Source: Casuarina equisetifolia
Taxonomy: Eukaryota; Streptophyta; Magnoliopsida; Fagales; Casuarinaceae
Assembly (NCBI GenBank): GCA_028551475.1
Contig: CM052356.1
Span: 29,911,884 to 29,975,883 of the forward strand
DNA: 64,000 nt
Direction: 5' to 3'
Shown one piece after another: positions 13,301-26,740 of the stretch. The notes beneath the pieces are model-generated. The model made no database searches. It was not told the DNA's origin and saw nothing but the letters and a program-made list of their open reading frames with translations. Each line of letters starts with the position of its first letter. Within the stretch, counting starts at the first letter, position 1. The position numbers were made by a program, and so were the translations under genes.

Positions 13301-13411
13301 TTCCAACTTCTATCTTTTCATAGTTGTTAAAAATTGTAATGCTGGGGTATGCCCCTTTGCTTTTGTACATTACTTTATATTAATGCAAACTTACATTTCA
13401 ACAAAAAAAAA
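10338..13411 (+). mobile_element. 5'-truncated L1-type LINE inserted in OSC B
   Basis: The element starts inside the endonuclease domain (WLIMGDFNE at about 10360) and continues through the linker and reverse transcriptase (IKIDLMKAYDMVKWE at about 11700, GLIQGDPLSPYLF at about 11870, catalytic FADD at about 12020) to a C-terminal zinc-ribbon-like region, a 3' UTR and an A run ending at 13411. Many stops and frameshifts show it is dead. It is flanked by a 17-base direct repeat, gaagttatcttactcta, at 10321-10337 and 13412-13428. Its orientation is opposite to the host gene. Confidence 0.92.
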
Positions 13412-14268
13412 GAAGTTATCTTACTCTAGCTCATTAATTGCGTCTTCGAAGGACTCCATGGGGTTGAGCTTTTGTGAAAAGAGTATGAAATAATTGTTAA
13501 TGGATGCTAGTGGAAATGACAATTTGTTGTTAGACTCATGATCAAACTCACAAAGGTTTGAGTTACCGAGACTTACCTCCATCCAACGAGGAGCTGATAT
13601 AGGCTCCCATGCTGTGAAACCACCGTTGCTACTCTTTAGTGGCAATTGAAAGAACTCCAACTATTAATGTGAAGCATTGGGTGATGCTTAATGTAAAATA
13701 ATTACAGAGGTGAAGAGGATATCAATTAGAATTTCCTGGAGAGGTCTAGTATACATACTCTATTGGACCCTTGAAAATGAAACCAAGTTACTTAACTAGA
13801 AAATAGATTTTGCCTAATTAATAGAATTTACAATGTTGAATTCTTACTTGTAGAGAAAGAATGACATTCATAGCATCATAAAATCTCTCTGTCTCTATTT
13901 TTTTCCTCAACGAGGTCTGGAGACATTTGTGAGAATAAGATTGCAGCCTACAAATAAGAAGGTTTTGCTAAATTTTAAATTCTCCTTTGAAACAAACCTT
14001 GAAATATGTAATTTTGATTGCATATTTTTATAGAGGTTGAGGCATTACTTTTAGCCCTTCAGTAGTGCAGTCAGAGACTTGCCACCCATGGTCCCGTATT
14101 GAGAATGTCCATGCTCCTTTACTTATGTGATGATACATAGATTTAAAATCTCCAGAAGGGTTTTCTTGAACCTAGAATTCAACACCATTGAATTAAAGTA
14201 TTATCTTTTTGGTAAAAGGTCAAGTATTATATATCATTAAAAGAAATACAAATTATCTAGTTACTATA

Positions 14269-14385
14269 TCATCATTTAGGCTAAATTGTATTTGACAAAT
14301 TTTAAAACTTTTACAAAAATTTATTACAATTTATAGGCTTCTCTCCCATAGTTAATAAAATTTTACATCCGTCCTTCTTAATTTT
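14269..14385. repeat. AT-rich interspersed repeat in intron 9 of OSC B
   Basis: The same repeat as at 3318-3425 and 37495-37615. Intron 9 of OSC C is only about 77 bases and lacks it, so it is a derived insertion shared by B and D. Confidence 0.6.
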
Positions 14386-15941
14386 AACAATAATAATTAA
14401 GCTATTTAGAATTTTAATATTGAACAAATGTAAGGAATATATGATATATATTCTGACTTGTGAACCTTTAACAAATTCATGTGCTTTATAAAATGTTGGG
14501 CCATACTCTTTGGCTAGATTGCAAGCGAGAATTGCTTAAACTGCCAAACCTATATCCCACATCTAACTTCCGACACTCTGTACAAAACAAATCAAGCATC
14601 GTTTAGCATATTTCAAGAAAAAAGGATTCATTATAAATGAATTCTAACTTTTCATTAAAAGATTTTTAGGGGAAATGCTTATAGTATATGGGAGTGCATT
14701 AACATGCACATATATTATAGAATATGGTGATTTCAGTTTGCTCTTGTTCCATGAAAGACCAATAACTAGAAAAGGCAAGGTGCATTGGTATAACCTATAT
14801 TTTTAAGCCATCTTCAGCAACCCAATATTGGTCTAGCATCCTAGCTAGATGTAGCTTGTATGCCTCTCCATTTGGATCTTCAGCCCAACAAGCAATTAGA
14901 CATAAAACCTATAATGCAACCAACTCATTAGATTGTTTTCATGAGTAATAAATCACATATGACTACTTCTTTTCAATCTTAGTGATAATAACATTATGCT
15001 ATTATCAACCTTTTCTACGCATCCAATGTATATGGTGTTCTCATCCTCATAATGCACATGACCAATTGCAACTTTTAGTGCCTTCTCTTGTAACATTGTT
15101 AGGGGCCAATGCGTCAGTAGGTTCTCTCCAACGTGGTAAAGAAATCCCCACAGCATATCTTGAATAAGGGGATGTGGATATATAAATCCTCCTAAAATAG
15201 AAACTTGGGTGAGCTTTATCTACCCATTAATTCCACCAAGAATCTTAATAATTATTTTTGCTAATAAGAAGATGATGGTGATATTGATACTATGTTGGAC
15301 AAACATAGTTTGCAAACACTTGAAGATTGTTGAGAACAAGGATGTGGCATCAAGGTTTCTAATAAAATTTAACATAAAAGGATAAAGATTTATCTAACCT
15401 TTGCAACTCTGTTTTGAGTTTTGTTCCAATCAATTTGATAGTAAGGTTTGTTATATAACTCTTGTCTTAGCAATTGAATGAGTTCGGTGGTTTAACTAAT
15501 AAATCCCTTCCCATACAAGTAAGACATTGGCATGTAAACCAAGTGATAGTAGGATAACATTTTACCAACATTTAATATAATGAATTCTTTAGGTATCATG
15601 CATTGTGCTTTCCACAAAAACCTACTAACTTAAATGTAAGTGTTCTTTCTAGAAAAACAAAGATGAGTGGAAAACTTGGATGGATGGGAAAAATTTCTGG
15701 AAGAAGCCACAACTCTAGGGGCATTGGATTGCAACCCGACCATTCATAGACACCTAGTACCTAGACATGAGATGTGATATTTTCAAGTTTCCACTTAGGC
15801 TCTTTTTCTTTAGTTCGTTACATCACAAGTTAACAAATGTGCTTATTATATGCAATTAATCATTAATACGATCCCTTCATTCCTCCATGAATCTACCATT
15901 GTTGTTGCTTCTAATCTAAAGTGGATATGAAACTACAGTGG

Positions 15942-16893
15942 AGAAAATTGGCTTAGAAATAAAAATGCTATCCTAAAATTTTAGGAGCATTGGATTGATA
16001 CACATGCACACTTAGAATAAGACAACAATTGGTAAACTTCTATGGTCTCTTGTGAAGACTCACTCAAATTCTTTATTAGTAAGACGAATGATCTTAGAAA
16101 AATGACAAGGAAGAAATGTTTAGAAGTGAGATGAAATGACTACTACCTTGAAGTTAGAGAAGTATCTCATAGGTTAAGAATGAGCTTTTACAACTAATCA
16201 TTAGTTCATATTACAATAACACCAAAAGCTACTTGAAGTTTAAAAAGAGGGAAAAAAAATTGTGTGGGCAAAATTATTATAGAAATGAGAGATATCTAAG
16301 CACAACTTTATTTGTTGCATTATTATGAGAGATAGACTAGTCAAAGAAAATTGAATACTTGTATTGAAAAATTAAGTATACCAGTAATACAATTTATGTC
16401 AAGAACAACAAGAATCAAATGAATATTTATTCTTTGATTGCAAGTTAACTAAATGCATATGGAGAGCAATGTTAACTATGAATGGATTGTCTCAATGAAT
16501 TGATAAATGAAGAAAAAAAGTAAGTTCGATGATGAAAACTTTAAAAAATGAAACTTCTATAGCAATTAAGCTAAGTATATTCTTTAAAGTTACAATTTAT
16601 TACATTTGGAATGAAGTGAATAGAAGAATATTCAATGGTTAAAACTTAAAAGAGCATAACAATTATTGTCAAATCAATAAGGATGTGAGAGATCTCATCA
16701 ATTGGGGGCCTAAGATTTATAAATTATAATAAGTATTTGCAAGGGTTTTGAAATTTTACGAATACCATTTTTAAGCTTAAGTTATAGATGATTGATTGAA
16801 CTATTTTTTGTACTACAAGCTTTGTAATATATATAAGTACATGACATTTGACCCCCCCCCCCCCCCCCAAAAAAAAAAAAAAAAAAAAAGAAG
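15942..16893 (+). mobile_element. LINE 3' fragment in intron 4 of OSC B
   Basis: Around 16430-16475 the plus strand reads FDCKLTKCIWRAM, typical of the C-terminal zinc-ribbon region of plant LINE reverse transcriptases, then IYYIWNEVNRRIFNG, a UTR, and a C run followed by an A run at 16852-16889. The intron resumes at ggaggtgtaaag, matching introns 4 of A and C. The left limit is approximate. The same insertion occurs in OSC D. Confidence 0.75.
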
Positions 16894-17986
16894 AAGCAAT
16901 GGAGGTGTAAAGAATCAGAGCACATTGTGGCTATTTGATACTTATATTTGGACATGAGATATTTGTTGTTTCAATAACCTTTCTCTTTCCACATATGAAG
17001 TGTGCAATACCATAAAATGTTTGGATCAAGTAATATGACTATGATTTTAATTTAAAATTATATTTTTGTGTATGAACTTGTGCTTGTAATTTGAAGTGTT
17101 AGCTAGATAAAAATAACATTAGATAATGGTTTATGTTGGCTCTACCGAGACCCAAAACTTTCCCCATGAAGGAATGGCTATTAAACCACCATGGTCAAGG
17201 ATCCATTTCCGGCCTCTTTCCATAGTCCTATCTTCACCACCTTTAAGTCCCTCTCCAAGTATTCTCAAGGCAATATAGCTAAATGCTGAGCCAAACATTG
17301 TGCTGTGACCCTTTATGTGGAAACCCCAACCTCCGTCTTCGTTCTATCCAACAAACACATAGATAAACAAATGTGTAATATTCCAAAATTAGTAGAATTT
17401 TTTAGTTTTTAGGCCCTCCCATACACAAACATGTGTTCAGCAAAAGGAAAAAAAGAAAAAAGAGGAGAAGGAAAAATAATAACACCTAATGATTATACAA
17501 GTATCTAATAATTTCCTTTTGATGTGCTATTAAAAATACATAATTGAGACCTCTAGTAATGTATAATGCCATTACCTGAATATCATACTCAAATAAAAGT
17601 AGATTTAATTGAGAAGTCACTAGGTTGATTTATTTAGTTATTCCATTATAGCCAAGCATGTCTATCAATACATAAATGTACGGTGAAAGTGAATTGTGCA
17701 TGTGTGCTTGTACTTGCTTTGAAAAAAGTTACCAAAAAAGAAGAAAAAACATTGACGACATTTTCCTTCTTCTTTTGGATTTTTGTTGGCATGTAATATT
17801 AATCTTGTTTTAGAGGTAATTTAAAATTTTTTTAACCTTGGTAATGGTCCATATTGAATGATAAATATCTATGTGAAAAAATATAATATTTTTATGCAAA
17901 CATCTTTTGCTAGGCCTTTAGATGTGCAAATACATGTCAAAAAATTAGAACATAGTAAAAATAAAATGAAAGAAAAAGAAGGATAA

Positions 17987-18072
17987 TTGATGATTATATA
18001 AGTATCAAATAATTCTCTTTTCATGTGTTGAGAAAATAGCATTGAAGCTTCTAGTGAGGTATAATGACATTA
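17987..18072 (-). pseudogene. Fossil second copy of OSC exon 3 in intron 2 of copy B
   Basis: Decayed 86-base copy of exon 3 (true exon about 17575-17486). Recognisable by the tgattatataagtatcaaat stretch and the loss of the acceptor. Confidence 0.7.
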
Positions 18073-18852
18073 CCCATTTGTGTGCGAATATGTCAGCCCT
18101 TATAGAAGGAATCTATAAATGAGTGATGTTCCTTATTAAATGTGTAAAAATCTTAGTCAAGAAGTGCAGTATTTTGTGCATACATCATTATATATTGGTG
18201 AAGATAACTAAAGTAGGGAATGATAATGCTTTTTTGTAGAATGGAGAGAGAAATGCATACAAAAGGTTGAACGAAGAACAAGGGCCCAGCATTGTCAGCT
18301 GGCTAGTGGCCATCCTGGGCCTGAATAGAGGCAAAATGGCTTAGTGCTCTTCTCAGTGTCGTTGTCACTGCTTCCTCCGTTATCTCGTCTGTGTCCATCA
18401 CTTTAACCGCTAGTGGAATCAGAGGACATTGGTTCTCCTTCCTAAGCTGAGTTATTCATATCAGATAAAGACACGTCCACGTGACAAGTCAGTCAGGTCT
18501 TCCCAGTTGACAATTTCAATATTTCCAGACAAAGCAATAAAAACAAGGTCCTTATTATCGGTAAGCAGCCAACTCAGTTGGTAGCTAGTGTTGCTCCATG
18601 GGACTAAAGAGTTCTCAATCGCTCTGGATGTGTAAAAGAATAGGAGAGAGCCAATACCTGCATCCTCGTCAAAAGATCAGCGCTTTGTTTCATCCGAAAC
18701 CTATTTTTCTTGAACTCCTCGCGGGCCTTTTCAACTTCAGCACGCTCCTCGGTAGTGCCCGCATCAGGGTGGAATTCCCAGTGTTGGCGCCCGATGAAAT
18801 TGTTAAGGCTGACAAGCCCTGGCCCCCCTCCTGCTATCTTTAGCCTCCACAT

Positions 18853-19335
18853 CCTCTACGTAACAACTAAATAACCTGATAGTTCTGAAAGAAGAAAAAT
18901 GAAAGTAGAAGCAGAGATAAGGTTGAGGAGGAACAACGGCCTACTCTGCTTATATCTTTTCCAGGGTACCATCGATAGAGGTGTGCCTAAATTGATCCGA
19001 TTGCAATGACTTCACCTAAGTCTTCGTCAATTGGACGATACCTTTAAGACATTCATGCACCGGTGCTGAGTCAACTTTCTAATCACTCGACTTTTGACTT
19101 AAGAAAGTTTCCGACGGTTCATCATGAGACACAGAAGAGCACAAGAAGACCCACTGATAATGAGTCGTCATTTTCTCTTTCAGAAACCATTTCTCCTTGC
19201 TTTTCGATGAAGCTTGCATTTCTCTTTACCTTTTGCTAACTAGTTTGATGCGTTCATACCTCACAAACGCTAACGTGGCAGAAGGGTAATTGAGATCAAT
19301 GCTGAGGCAGTTTCTTGTCTCCGTGTTGCTTGGGG
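18853..19335 (-). promoter_or_regulatory. Upstream region of OSC B, A-type
   Basis: Resembles the OSC A upstream DNA. A TATA-like GATATAAGCA lies about 100 bases before the ATG on the minus strand. It fronts a pseudogene, so any activity would give a non-coding transcript. Confidence 0.4.
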
Positions 19336-20600
19336 TAGCTTCTTTCGCGAGCAGAGGCAGGGTGGGTTCTCCGGGAACAGACCATGCAGAGCACGCTCTG
19401 TTGTAGTCGGCACCGGCACAGTGGCCATCTGAGCTTCTTTCTTTCTTCTTCTTCTTTTTTTTTCCCCACCAAAATCCTACCGGTAGATCCTAGCGTTTGA
19501 TGACCCCCTCGGTTTCCCTTGATACCGCGATTTAAGACTTGACGATGGCCAAGTGTTCGGGTGGGAAAGGCAACTTTTGGTGTCTGACTTGTTATGAACA
19601 TGAGGCAATTTGTAGCTCTGGATAAGAGACAGTTTGTCGGTCGGAAATGACGAGGTTTACTAATCTTTGATGGAATGGTAGGGCAGGTTTGTGATTGGAT
19701 TCTTCCAAAAACGGATTGTGGGATGATGATTCAAGCAGGCTGAGTGAAAGGGAGTCAGAGATGCAGCGTCGACGGGGGGAGGGTCAGAGTTGCGTGAAAG
19801 GAAGCAGAACACGCGTCTCCATTGGGGCTGACGTGGCCCTATGCTAAAACCTGTCTGCTACGTGGGTAATAATACTGACGTGGCGCTGACTTCGAATTTT
19901 TTTTCCTTTAATATAGAATTCACCTAGTATTTAATCGACTAATATTACCTGCATTTGCGCATAACCATGTATGTGTTTCACTTGCTATGAATTTATTTGA
20001 TAAACATTTTGATTGCTTGTTGGTATTAAGAATTACTTTGTTTAGGTCTTCAAGTTGGTAATATACGTGAGATGTTGTTCTTATATTTTAATCTTCTTTA
20101 ATATCTCATAAGGTTGATTTTTTCTTGATAATATATGCTTAAATCTAAAAATTATAGCAAAACATTGTGTTCAGGTGATTGAACTTTTGAACCCTAATTG
20201 GCAAACATTTGGAGATTTAATCATGGGATATTTGAGTAACAATGTTGGAGATTGAGTCATTTGATATTCTAAATGACAATGTTGTAGCTTATTTATCTCA
20301 TGTTGATTGCAAAGATAACATATTCCAACACAAAAAATTGTGAAAAAGGTAAAACTTGGAATAACCACAAGGAGTATTTTGTTTGATATTTACACATTTC
20401 ATACATACAAATACTCTTTTATTTTACACGTTTGAATTTAGAAAGTTTTCTTGAGATACTTGTACATACTAAAGGGAAAGATCTAAAATTAAATTACACA
20501 TCACATAATTTACATCTTTCTTAAGGTAAAGAACTTTCTACATTTATTAAGCATTCTTAACATTTTTTATTTATATGAAAAGTTTACTTTGTTTTATATA
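19336..20600. repeat. OSC-cluster spacer repeat, copy 2 (downstream of OSC C)
   Basis: From about 19470 this matches 34205-35350, including cttgttatgaacatgaggca, and from about 19830 also 8190-9040. It carries ACGTG cores at 19831, 19860 and 19878. No gene was found; the 19296-19601 ORF overlaps repeat sequence and is not conserved. Confidence 0.75.
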
Positions 20601-20672
20601 TTACAAACCCCCAATTTCTTTTGAGTTAACTTGCCCTTTTGGAGTTCAATATGCAGCCTTTTGCTCATGCAT

Positions 20673-23600
20673 TCAAGAAGCAGATAGAACTTGAGTTTGA
20701 TATTTTCCAAGAGCCCATATAGGAAAAATGCTTTTATACGCTGAATAGTTTAAGGTGCAGTTACGAAAAAATACTCCAAGAATTTCCTGTTCAATAGTTA
20801 CAAAGTGTCAAACTTTGATTAAAATATACATTGAATAAACTTAAATTGACTAATTGAATTTTGAAGAAATATGAATTACCTGTTGGGGGAAGTCACCATC
20901 TTCCATTTGTGAATTGATCAACACTCTTATGCCTTTATGAATTGGTGTGGGATCTATCATAGCCTAAAGTAGTAGATTATTCTGAATCAGTATATGGATG
21001 TACTTATACTTCTGAAATAATTTATGAACTTGACTTTAGTTGTTTAAATCTTCATTTTTCATGTCATATATGTACCGAGTTTGCTCAGTAATATTTCTTC
21101 CTTATTAAGAGGCGAAGTTGTGTTCTAATGCAGTGTAAATACTTTTAATGCAAAAAGGAAAATGACGGATTAACCTGCCCAGCATCAATGAGAGATAACA
21201 CGGCCCATGCGGTTTGGACCACATTCGCACGGTTGCCTTCTATATTCGTCCACACCTGTCCGACGAAGAAACTTATATGAGCTCTTTCCTTCGGCTGGCC
21301 CTCCTCCCTTTGTCCGTGTGGTTTGGTAGTACACATTCAAATTGAAATGAAATGTCCATACCTTGTTTTGGCATGATAGGTAACTTTCTCCCCACCCACC
21401 ATTAGGTAGTTGTTTCGACAGTAAAAATTGACAAGCTTTGTGTAATGCAGGACAATTAGTGTAGTTTCTTCCACAGGCCGTCAGTGCTGCCACAGCAAAC
21501 CGAGTACCATACGTGTAGCAAACCCCCCAGTAGCCATACCTAAATATCAACCAGAAGAAAAGCAAAGTAAAAAAAAAAAAGAAAAAAGCAAATTTTGATT
21601 GTAATTATATCCATATATAGCTATCATTGATTTGTATGTCAAAGATATTTTTATGATAAAATTATGCGGCTTCTTGTAGAGGAGTTTTCTTGAGAAAGAC
21701 ATGTTACCATGATCCATCAGTTTCTTGCACGTCTTCAATGTATTGAATTCCCTTGGAAATGCTATTGTCAATCTCCTTCCTGCGGTGTGTGGGATGGAAC
21801 TTCCTAAAGAGTGCCAGAGCTTCAATTGCTGATGAAGTGCATTCCACGTGCCTGTAAGGTGACAAAGCCCTTGTTAGGAAGTGAATATGATGAATACCCA
21901 TGATACTTGTTTTAATGAGGCTATCTTACTCTCTCTCGATAAAAACGTCTTCAAAACACTCTGTGGGGTTGAATTTCTGTACGGATAGGTAATAACAATG
22001 TTAATAGATGGTGGTAAAAAATGATGATTTTTTCATACATGAACAAGCTTATGAAGGTTCAAGATATGGGGAGAAATTAATTAGTTTGTTGGAGAAGTTA
22101 CCTCCAACCAACGATAAGCTCTTTGAGGCTCCCAAGTTGGGAAACCACCATTACTACTCTGTCGTGGTAATTGAGAGAACATTAAGTAAAATGCAGAACT
22201 TAAACATCAAAATATACAAAAGTAAGGTTGAGAAGAAAAGTTATTGGACTTTTGAATAAGGTCAAGATACTTAGCTAGAAAATAGCTTTCCCTTTACTAA
22301 CTGAGTCAAAAAATAGACTTTATGATGCCGAATTCTTACTTGAAGAGAAAGAATGACATTCACAGTATCATAAAGCCGTTCTATTTCCATTTTTTCCCCA
22401 ACGAGGCTTGGAGACATTTGTGACAGCAATATCGAAGCCTACAAAAGACAAGGTTTATGCCAAATTTTCAGATTCACCTCCGTGAAAAAAAGAAAAACTT
22501 GAAATAGGTTATCTTCGTCACATTCTAAGAGTGTTAAGGGATTACTTTTAACCCTTCAGCAGTGCAGTCAGAGACTTGCCAACCATGATCCTGTATTGAG
22601 AATGTCCATGCTCCTTTGTTTATGTGACGATACATAGATTCAAAGTTCCCCGAAGGATTTTCTCGAACCTGGAATATAACATCATTAAATTAAGGAATTG
22701 TCTTTAACAGAATAAATGTAACTAATATATAATGGATCTTCTGACCTGTGAAGCCTTAACAAATTCATGTGCTTTTCTAAGTATTGGCCCATACTCTTTG
22801 TCTGCATTGCAAGAGAGAATCGCTTGAACAGCAAAACTCGCATCCCACATCTGACTTCCGACACCCTACACAAAGCAGATCAAGTATCATTTAACACATT
22901 TAAAAAATAAAGAGTTCATTATAAATGAATTGTGACTTCTCATCAAAGACTTCCAAAGGAAATGCTCATAGTATCCGTCATTGCATTAATATGCATATAT
23001 ATTTCTAAATATGGTAATTTCGATTTGCTCTTGTTCCATAAAAGACTAGTAACTAGAAGAGGCAAGGTGTGCTAGTATAACCTGTATTTTTAAGCCATCT
23101 TCAGCAACCCAATAATAGTCTGGAATCCTGGATAGATGCAATTTGTATGCCTCTCCATTTGGATCTTCAACCCAACAGGCAAGCAAACATAAAACCTATA
23201 ATACAGCTAGCTCTTTAAGTTATTTCATGACTAACACAATCATATACAACTAGTTCCTTTTGACTTTTAACTACAATAACATTATGCTATTTATCAACCT
23301 TTTCCACGCATCCAATGCAAAGGTATTTGGTGTTCTCGTCCTCATAATGAACATGATCAATAGCAACTTTTAGTGCCTTCTCTCGTAACATTGTAAAGGG
23401 CCAACATGACAGTAAGTTCTCTCCAACATGGTAAAGAAATCCCCATAGCATATCTTGTGTGAGGGGATGCGGATAGTATAAATCCTCCTGAAATAGCAAC
23501 TAGGGTTAGCTTTATGTACCCATTAATTTTATCAAGAATCTTAACAATTATTTAAGCTAATAAAAGGATGCATGGTGATACTAATATTGTATTGGATGAA

Positions 23601-26380
23601 CATAGTTTGTGAACACTTGATGATTGTTGATAACTAGGATGTGACATTCAAGTTTCTAATAAAAAATTATGCAAAATGATAAAGATTTATCTAACCTTTG
23701 CAACAATATTCCGGGTTTTGTTCCAGTTGATTTGATAGTAAGGCTCGTTATATAACTCTTGTCTTAGCGATTGAACCAATCTGGTGATTTGACCAACAAA
23801 CTTCTTCCCATACAAATAAGACATTGGCATGTAAACCAAGCGACAATAGCATAACATTTTACCTACATTCCATATATCGAACTTCTTAGGTATTAGGCAA
23901 TGTGCTTTCCATAAAAACCTACAAAGTTGAGTGGAAATATGCTTTCTAAAAAAATAAAGATGAATAAAAAACCTGGATGCATGGGAAAGATTTTTGGAAA
24001 AAGCCAGAACTCTGGGGGCATCGGATTGCAGCCGGACCATTCATACACACCTAGTACCTACACATGAGATGTGATATTTTTTAGTTTCGACTTAACAAAT
24101 AAAACAACTAGGCTCCTTTTCTTCAAGTTATTACATGAAAAGTTAACAAATGCACTAGAGATTATATGCACTTGAACTTGAATAAGATTACCTCACTCCA
24201 TAAGATGCACTTGCAAATGTGTATACTTTCTATTCATGAATCTTCCATTGTTGTTGTTTTTGATCTAGAGTTGACAAGAAACTACGATGGAGTTGTAAAG
24301 ATTTAAATCACATTATGTCTATTGATACTTATATTCATATATGAGATATTGTTGTTTCAAAAATTCTTTTCTTTCTACATATAAAGTGTGCAATATCACT
24401 ATGATTTTAATTTTAAATTTTGTTTTATTTTTTGTGTATGACCTTGTGCTTGTAATTCTAGGTTCTGGCTAGATAACATTAGCTTTAGATAATAGTTTAG
24501 GTTGGGCATACTGAGACCCAGAACTTCCCCCATGAAGGAATGGCCACTAGACCACCATGGTCAAGGATCCATTTCCGCCCTCTCGCCATTGCCTTATCTT
24601 CACCATCTTCAGGTCCCTCTCCAAGTATTCTTAAGGCAATATAGCTCAATGCTGACCCAAACATTGTGCTCTGACCTTCTATATGGAAACCCCAACCTCC
24701 ATCTTCATTCTGTCCAATGAATAGACATAGGGACAAAAATATGCGTAATGATCCAAAGTTAGTAGAATTTTCTAGTGTTACGCCCTTATATACAAAAACT
24801 TGTGTTCAGCAAAAAAAGAAGGGGGGAGAGGAAAGAGAGAGAAGGAAAAAGAATAACACCTGATGATTATATAAATATCGAATAATTTCCTTTTGGTGTA
24901 CTAGTGAAAATACAACATTGAGACCTCCAGTAATGTATAGTGCGATTACCTAAATATCATAATGAAATAAAGTTAGATTTGATAAATAAGTCACTAGGTT
25001 GATTTATTTAGTCATTCCCTTATAGCCAAACATGTCAATGAGTTTATAAATATGCTTGTGCTTTATCTTGTTTTGGAAAAAGTTAAACAAAAGATATAAA
25101 ACAAATATTTCACTATGTTTGTCTTCTTCTTTTGCATATTTTTGGCATGGAATATTAATCTTGTTTAAGTGGTAATCTAACAAATTTGTAACATTGCAAT
25201 GTTGTGTATCAAATGTATGAATATCTGTATATGCAAAAATTGTTTTCTAGGCCTTTACAAACTCAAATTCATGTCAAAATTAAAAAAATAGTCAACAAAT
25301 AAAAGAAAAATGTAGGATAACTGATGATTATATAAGTATCGAATATTTCCTTTTAGTGTGATGAGAAAGTGGCATTGAGACTTTCAATGATGTAAAATAC
25401 CATTACCCATTTGCGTGTGAATAAATCAGTGCTTATGGAAGAAGCTATAAATGGGTGATGATCCTTATTATACGTATGCAAATCTTAGTCAAGAAGGGCA
25501 GCATTTTGTGCATACATCCTTATACATTGGTGAAGAAAACTGAAGTAGGGAATGATGATGCATTTCTGTAGAATGGTAGAAATACATACAAAGGGTTGGA
25601 GGAAAAACAAGGGGCCAGCATTTTCAGCAGGCCAATGGCCATCATGGGCCTGAATGGAGGAAAAATAGCTCAGTGCTCTTCTAACTGTCGTTCTCAATGC
25701 TTCCTCCGTTATCACCTCTGTGTCTTTCACTTTGACCGCTGGTGGAATCGGTGGAAATGGGTTCTCCTTCCTAAGCTGTGAGTTTTCCGTATCAGATAAA
25801 GACAGGGCAACGTGAAAAATCAGTCAGGTCCTCCCAGTTGAAAATTTCAAGAGTTCCGAGACAAAGCAATTAAAACAAGCTTCTCTTTGATATCCAAATC
25901 TACATAAAAGGTAACAGTAGATGGACTTAAGTAAACGCCTAAATCGATTCGACTGAACCTGGAACTTTGGTCTAATTTCCACACCATAGTTCCAAGCACA
26001 GCTCAATTTTTACGAAAACGGTTTTCCATGGAAATCTACTGTGGATTCTAAATTTACACTCATGCAAACAACCAGAAGTTTCTAGTTGAAGAGTCGCTTT
26101 TCCTCTAGAGCCTCTTACTGTGTATGTTTCTTGCTTTAATCACAAGACGAAGTCACTGTGTAATAGAATAAGAAATAGCCAATACCTGCATCCTCATCAA
26201 AAGATCAGCGCTTTGTTTTCTCTGGAACCTATTTTTCTTAAACTCCTGACGGGCCTTTTCAACTTCAGCCCGTTCTTCGGGAGTGCCCGCATCAGGGTCG
26301 AATTCCCAGTGTTGCCGCCCGATGAAATTGTTTAGGCTGAACAGCCCTGGCCCTCCTTCGGCTATCTTCAGCTTCCACAT
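20673..26380 (-). CDS. Oxidosqualene cyclase C, intact, lupeol-synthase-like (18 exons, 756 aa)
   Basis: Exons: 26380-26186, 25775-25590, 24949-24860, 24709-24512, 24057-23973, 23862-23696, 23487-23299, 23195-23082, 22865-22746, 22668-22546, 22438-22340, 22158-22102, 21976-21930, 21851-21708, 21539-21362, 21255-21175, 20963-20880, 20786-20673 (TGA). All introns are GT-AG and all phases join, giving 756 codons, a normal OSC length. DCTAE is at 482-486; Asp482 is the family's protonating acid. MLCYCR at 254-259 has Leu where beta-amyrin synthases have Trp, as in lupeol and friedelin synthases. QW-type motifs include NEDGGWG (158-164), QETDGSW (599-605) and QLPNGGWGE (about 648-656). The N-terminal [17 protein letters not shown] and SADLLMRMQ also fit the lupeol clade. 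Product specificity needs assay; lupeol is the best guess, and friedelin or a mixture is possible. Confidence 0.95.
25321..25406 (-). pseudogene. Fossil second copy of OSC exon 3 in intron 2 of copy C
   Basis: An 86-base decayed copy of exon 3 with an in-frame stop (SSH then stop) and a frameshift near its end. It lies about 0.4 kb upstream of the working exon 24949-24860. Confidence 0.75.
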
Positions 26381-26740
26381 CTTCTATGTAACAAATAAAG
26401 AGTTGTTAAACCAGATAGTTCTGAAGGATCTTTGCCAAAAGGGAAAAAAGAAGAAGATGTAAATGGAATATTGGAAAGAGACACTATGTGTAGTCGCTTA
26501 TGTGCCTGGAAAGTACTAGTCATTTGCAGAGCCATAAAGAATTGTTAATTTTGTAGCACATATGATACTTCATGAAATATCGTTCTAGACTAGACCGATT
26601 CTTTGCAAAGTGACATAAAATCTCCAGAAATACTTGAATAGCTAGCATTATAACGAGCTAAAAGAAGTTGGCTATGTGTTAAACTCACGGAACTCGAACA
26701 TATTACAGGTTACATAATACTAGTCTACAAGAATGTTGAT
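26381..26740 (-). promoter_or_regulatory. Leader/proximal upstream region of OSC C, shared with D
   Basis: Similar to 42110-42485 in front of OSC D and unlike the A/B upstream DNA. It lies between the candidate TATA box and the ATG, so it may be 5' UTR, possibly with a leader intron; this cannot be settled from sequence. Confidence 0.45.

Larger units (their letters stand above)
9040..18852 (-). pseudogene. Oxidosqualene cyclase B pseudogene (LINE-interrupted)
   Basis: All 18 OSC exons can be traced on the minus strand, from exon 1 (18852-18658, [12 protein letters not shown]) to a last exon starting near 9166. Lesions: W to TAG in exon 2 (18305-18303), Q to TAG at the end of exon 3 (17488-17486), a changed donor after exon 5, Q to TAA in exon 6 (15494-15492), a one-base frameshift at the start of exon 7, W to TGA in exon 15, a lost acceptor before exon 16 and two stops in the last exon. 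Intron 4 holds a LINE fragment and the exon 13/intron 13 border a 3.1-kb LINE in the opposite orientation. Exon 1 and promoter are A-like; the body is D-like. It cannot encode a cyclase. Confidence 0.9.

Noticed and set aside
20673-26380. OSC C as beta-amyrin or cycloartenol synthase
   Set aside because: It reads MLCYCR rather than MWCYCR, and the N-terminal region ([26 protein letters not shown]) fits the lupeol clade better. Product still untested.
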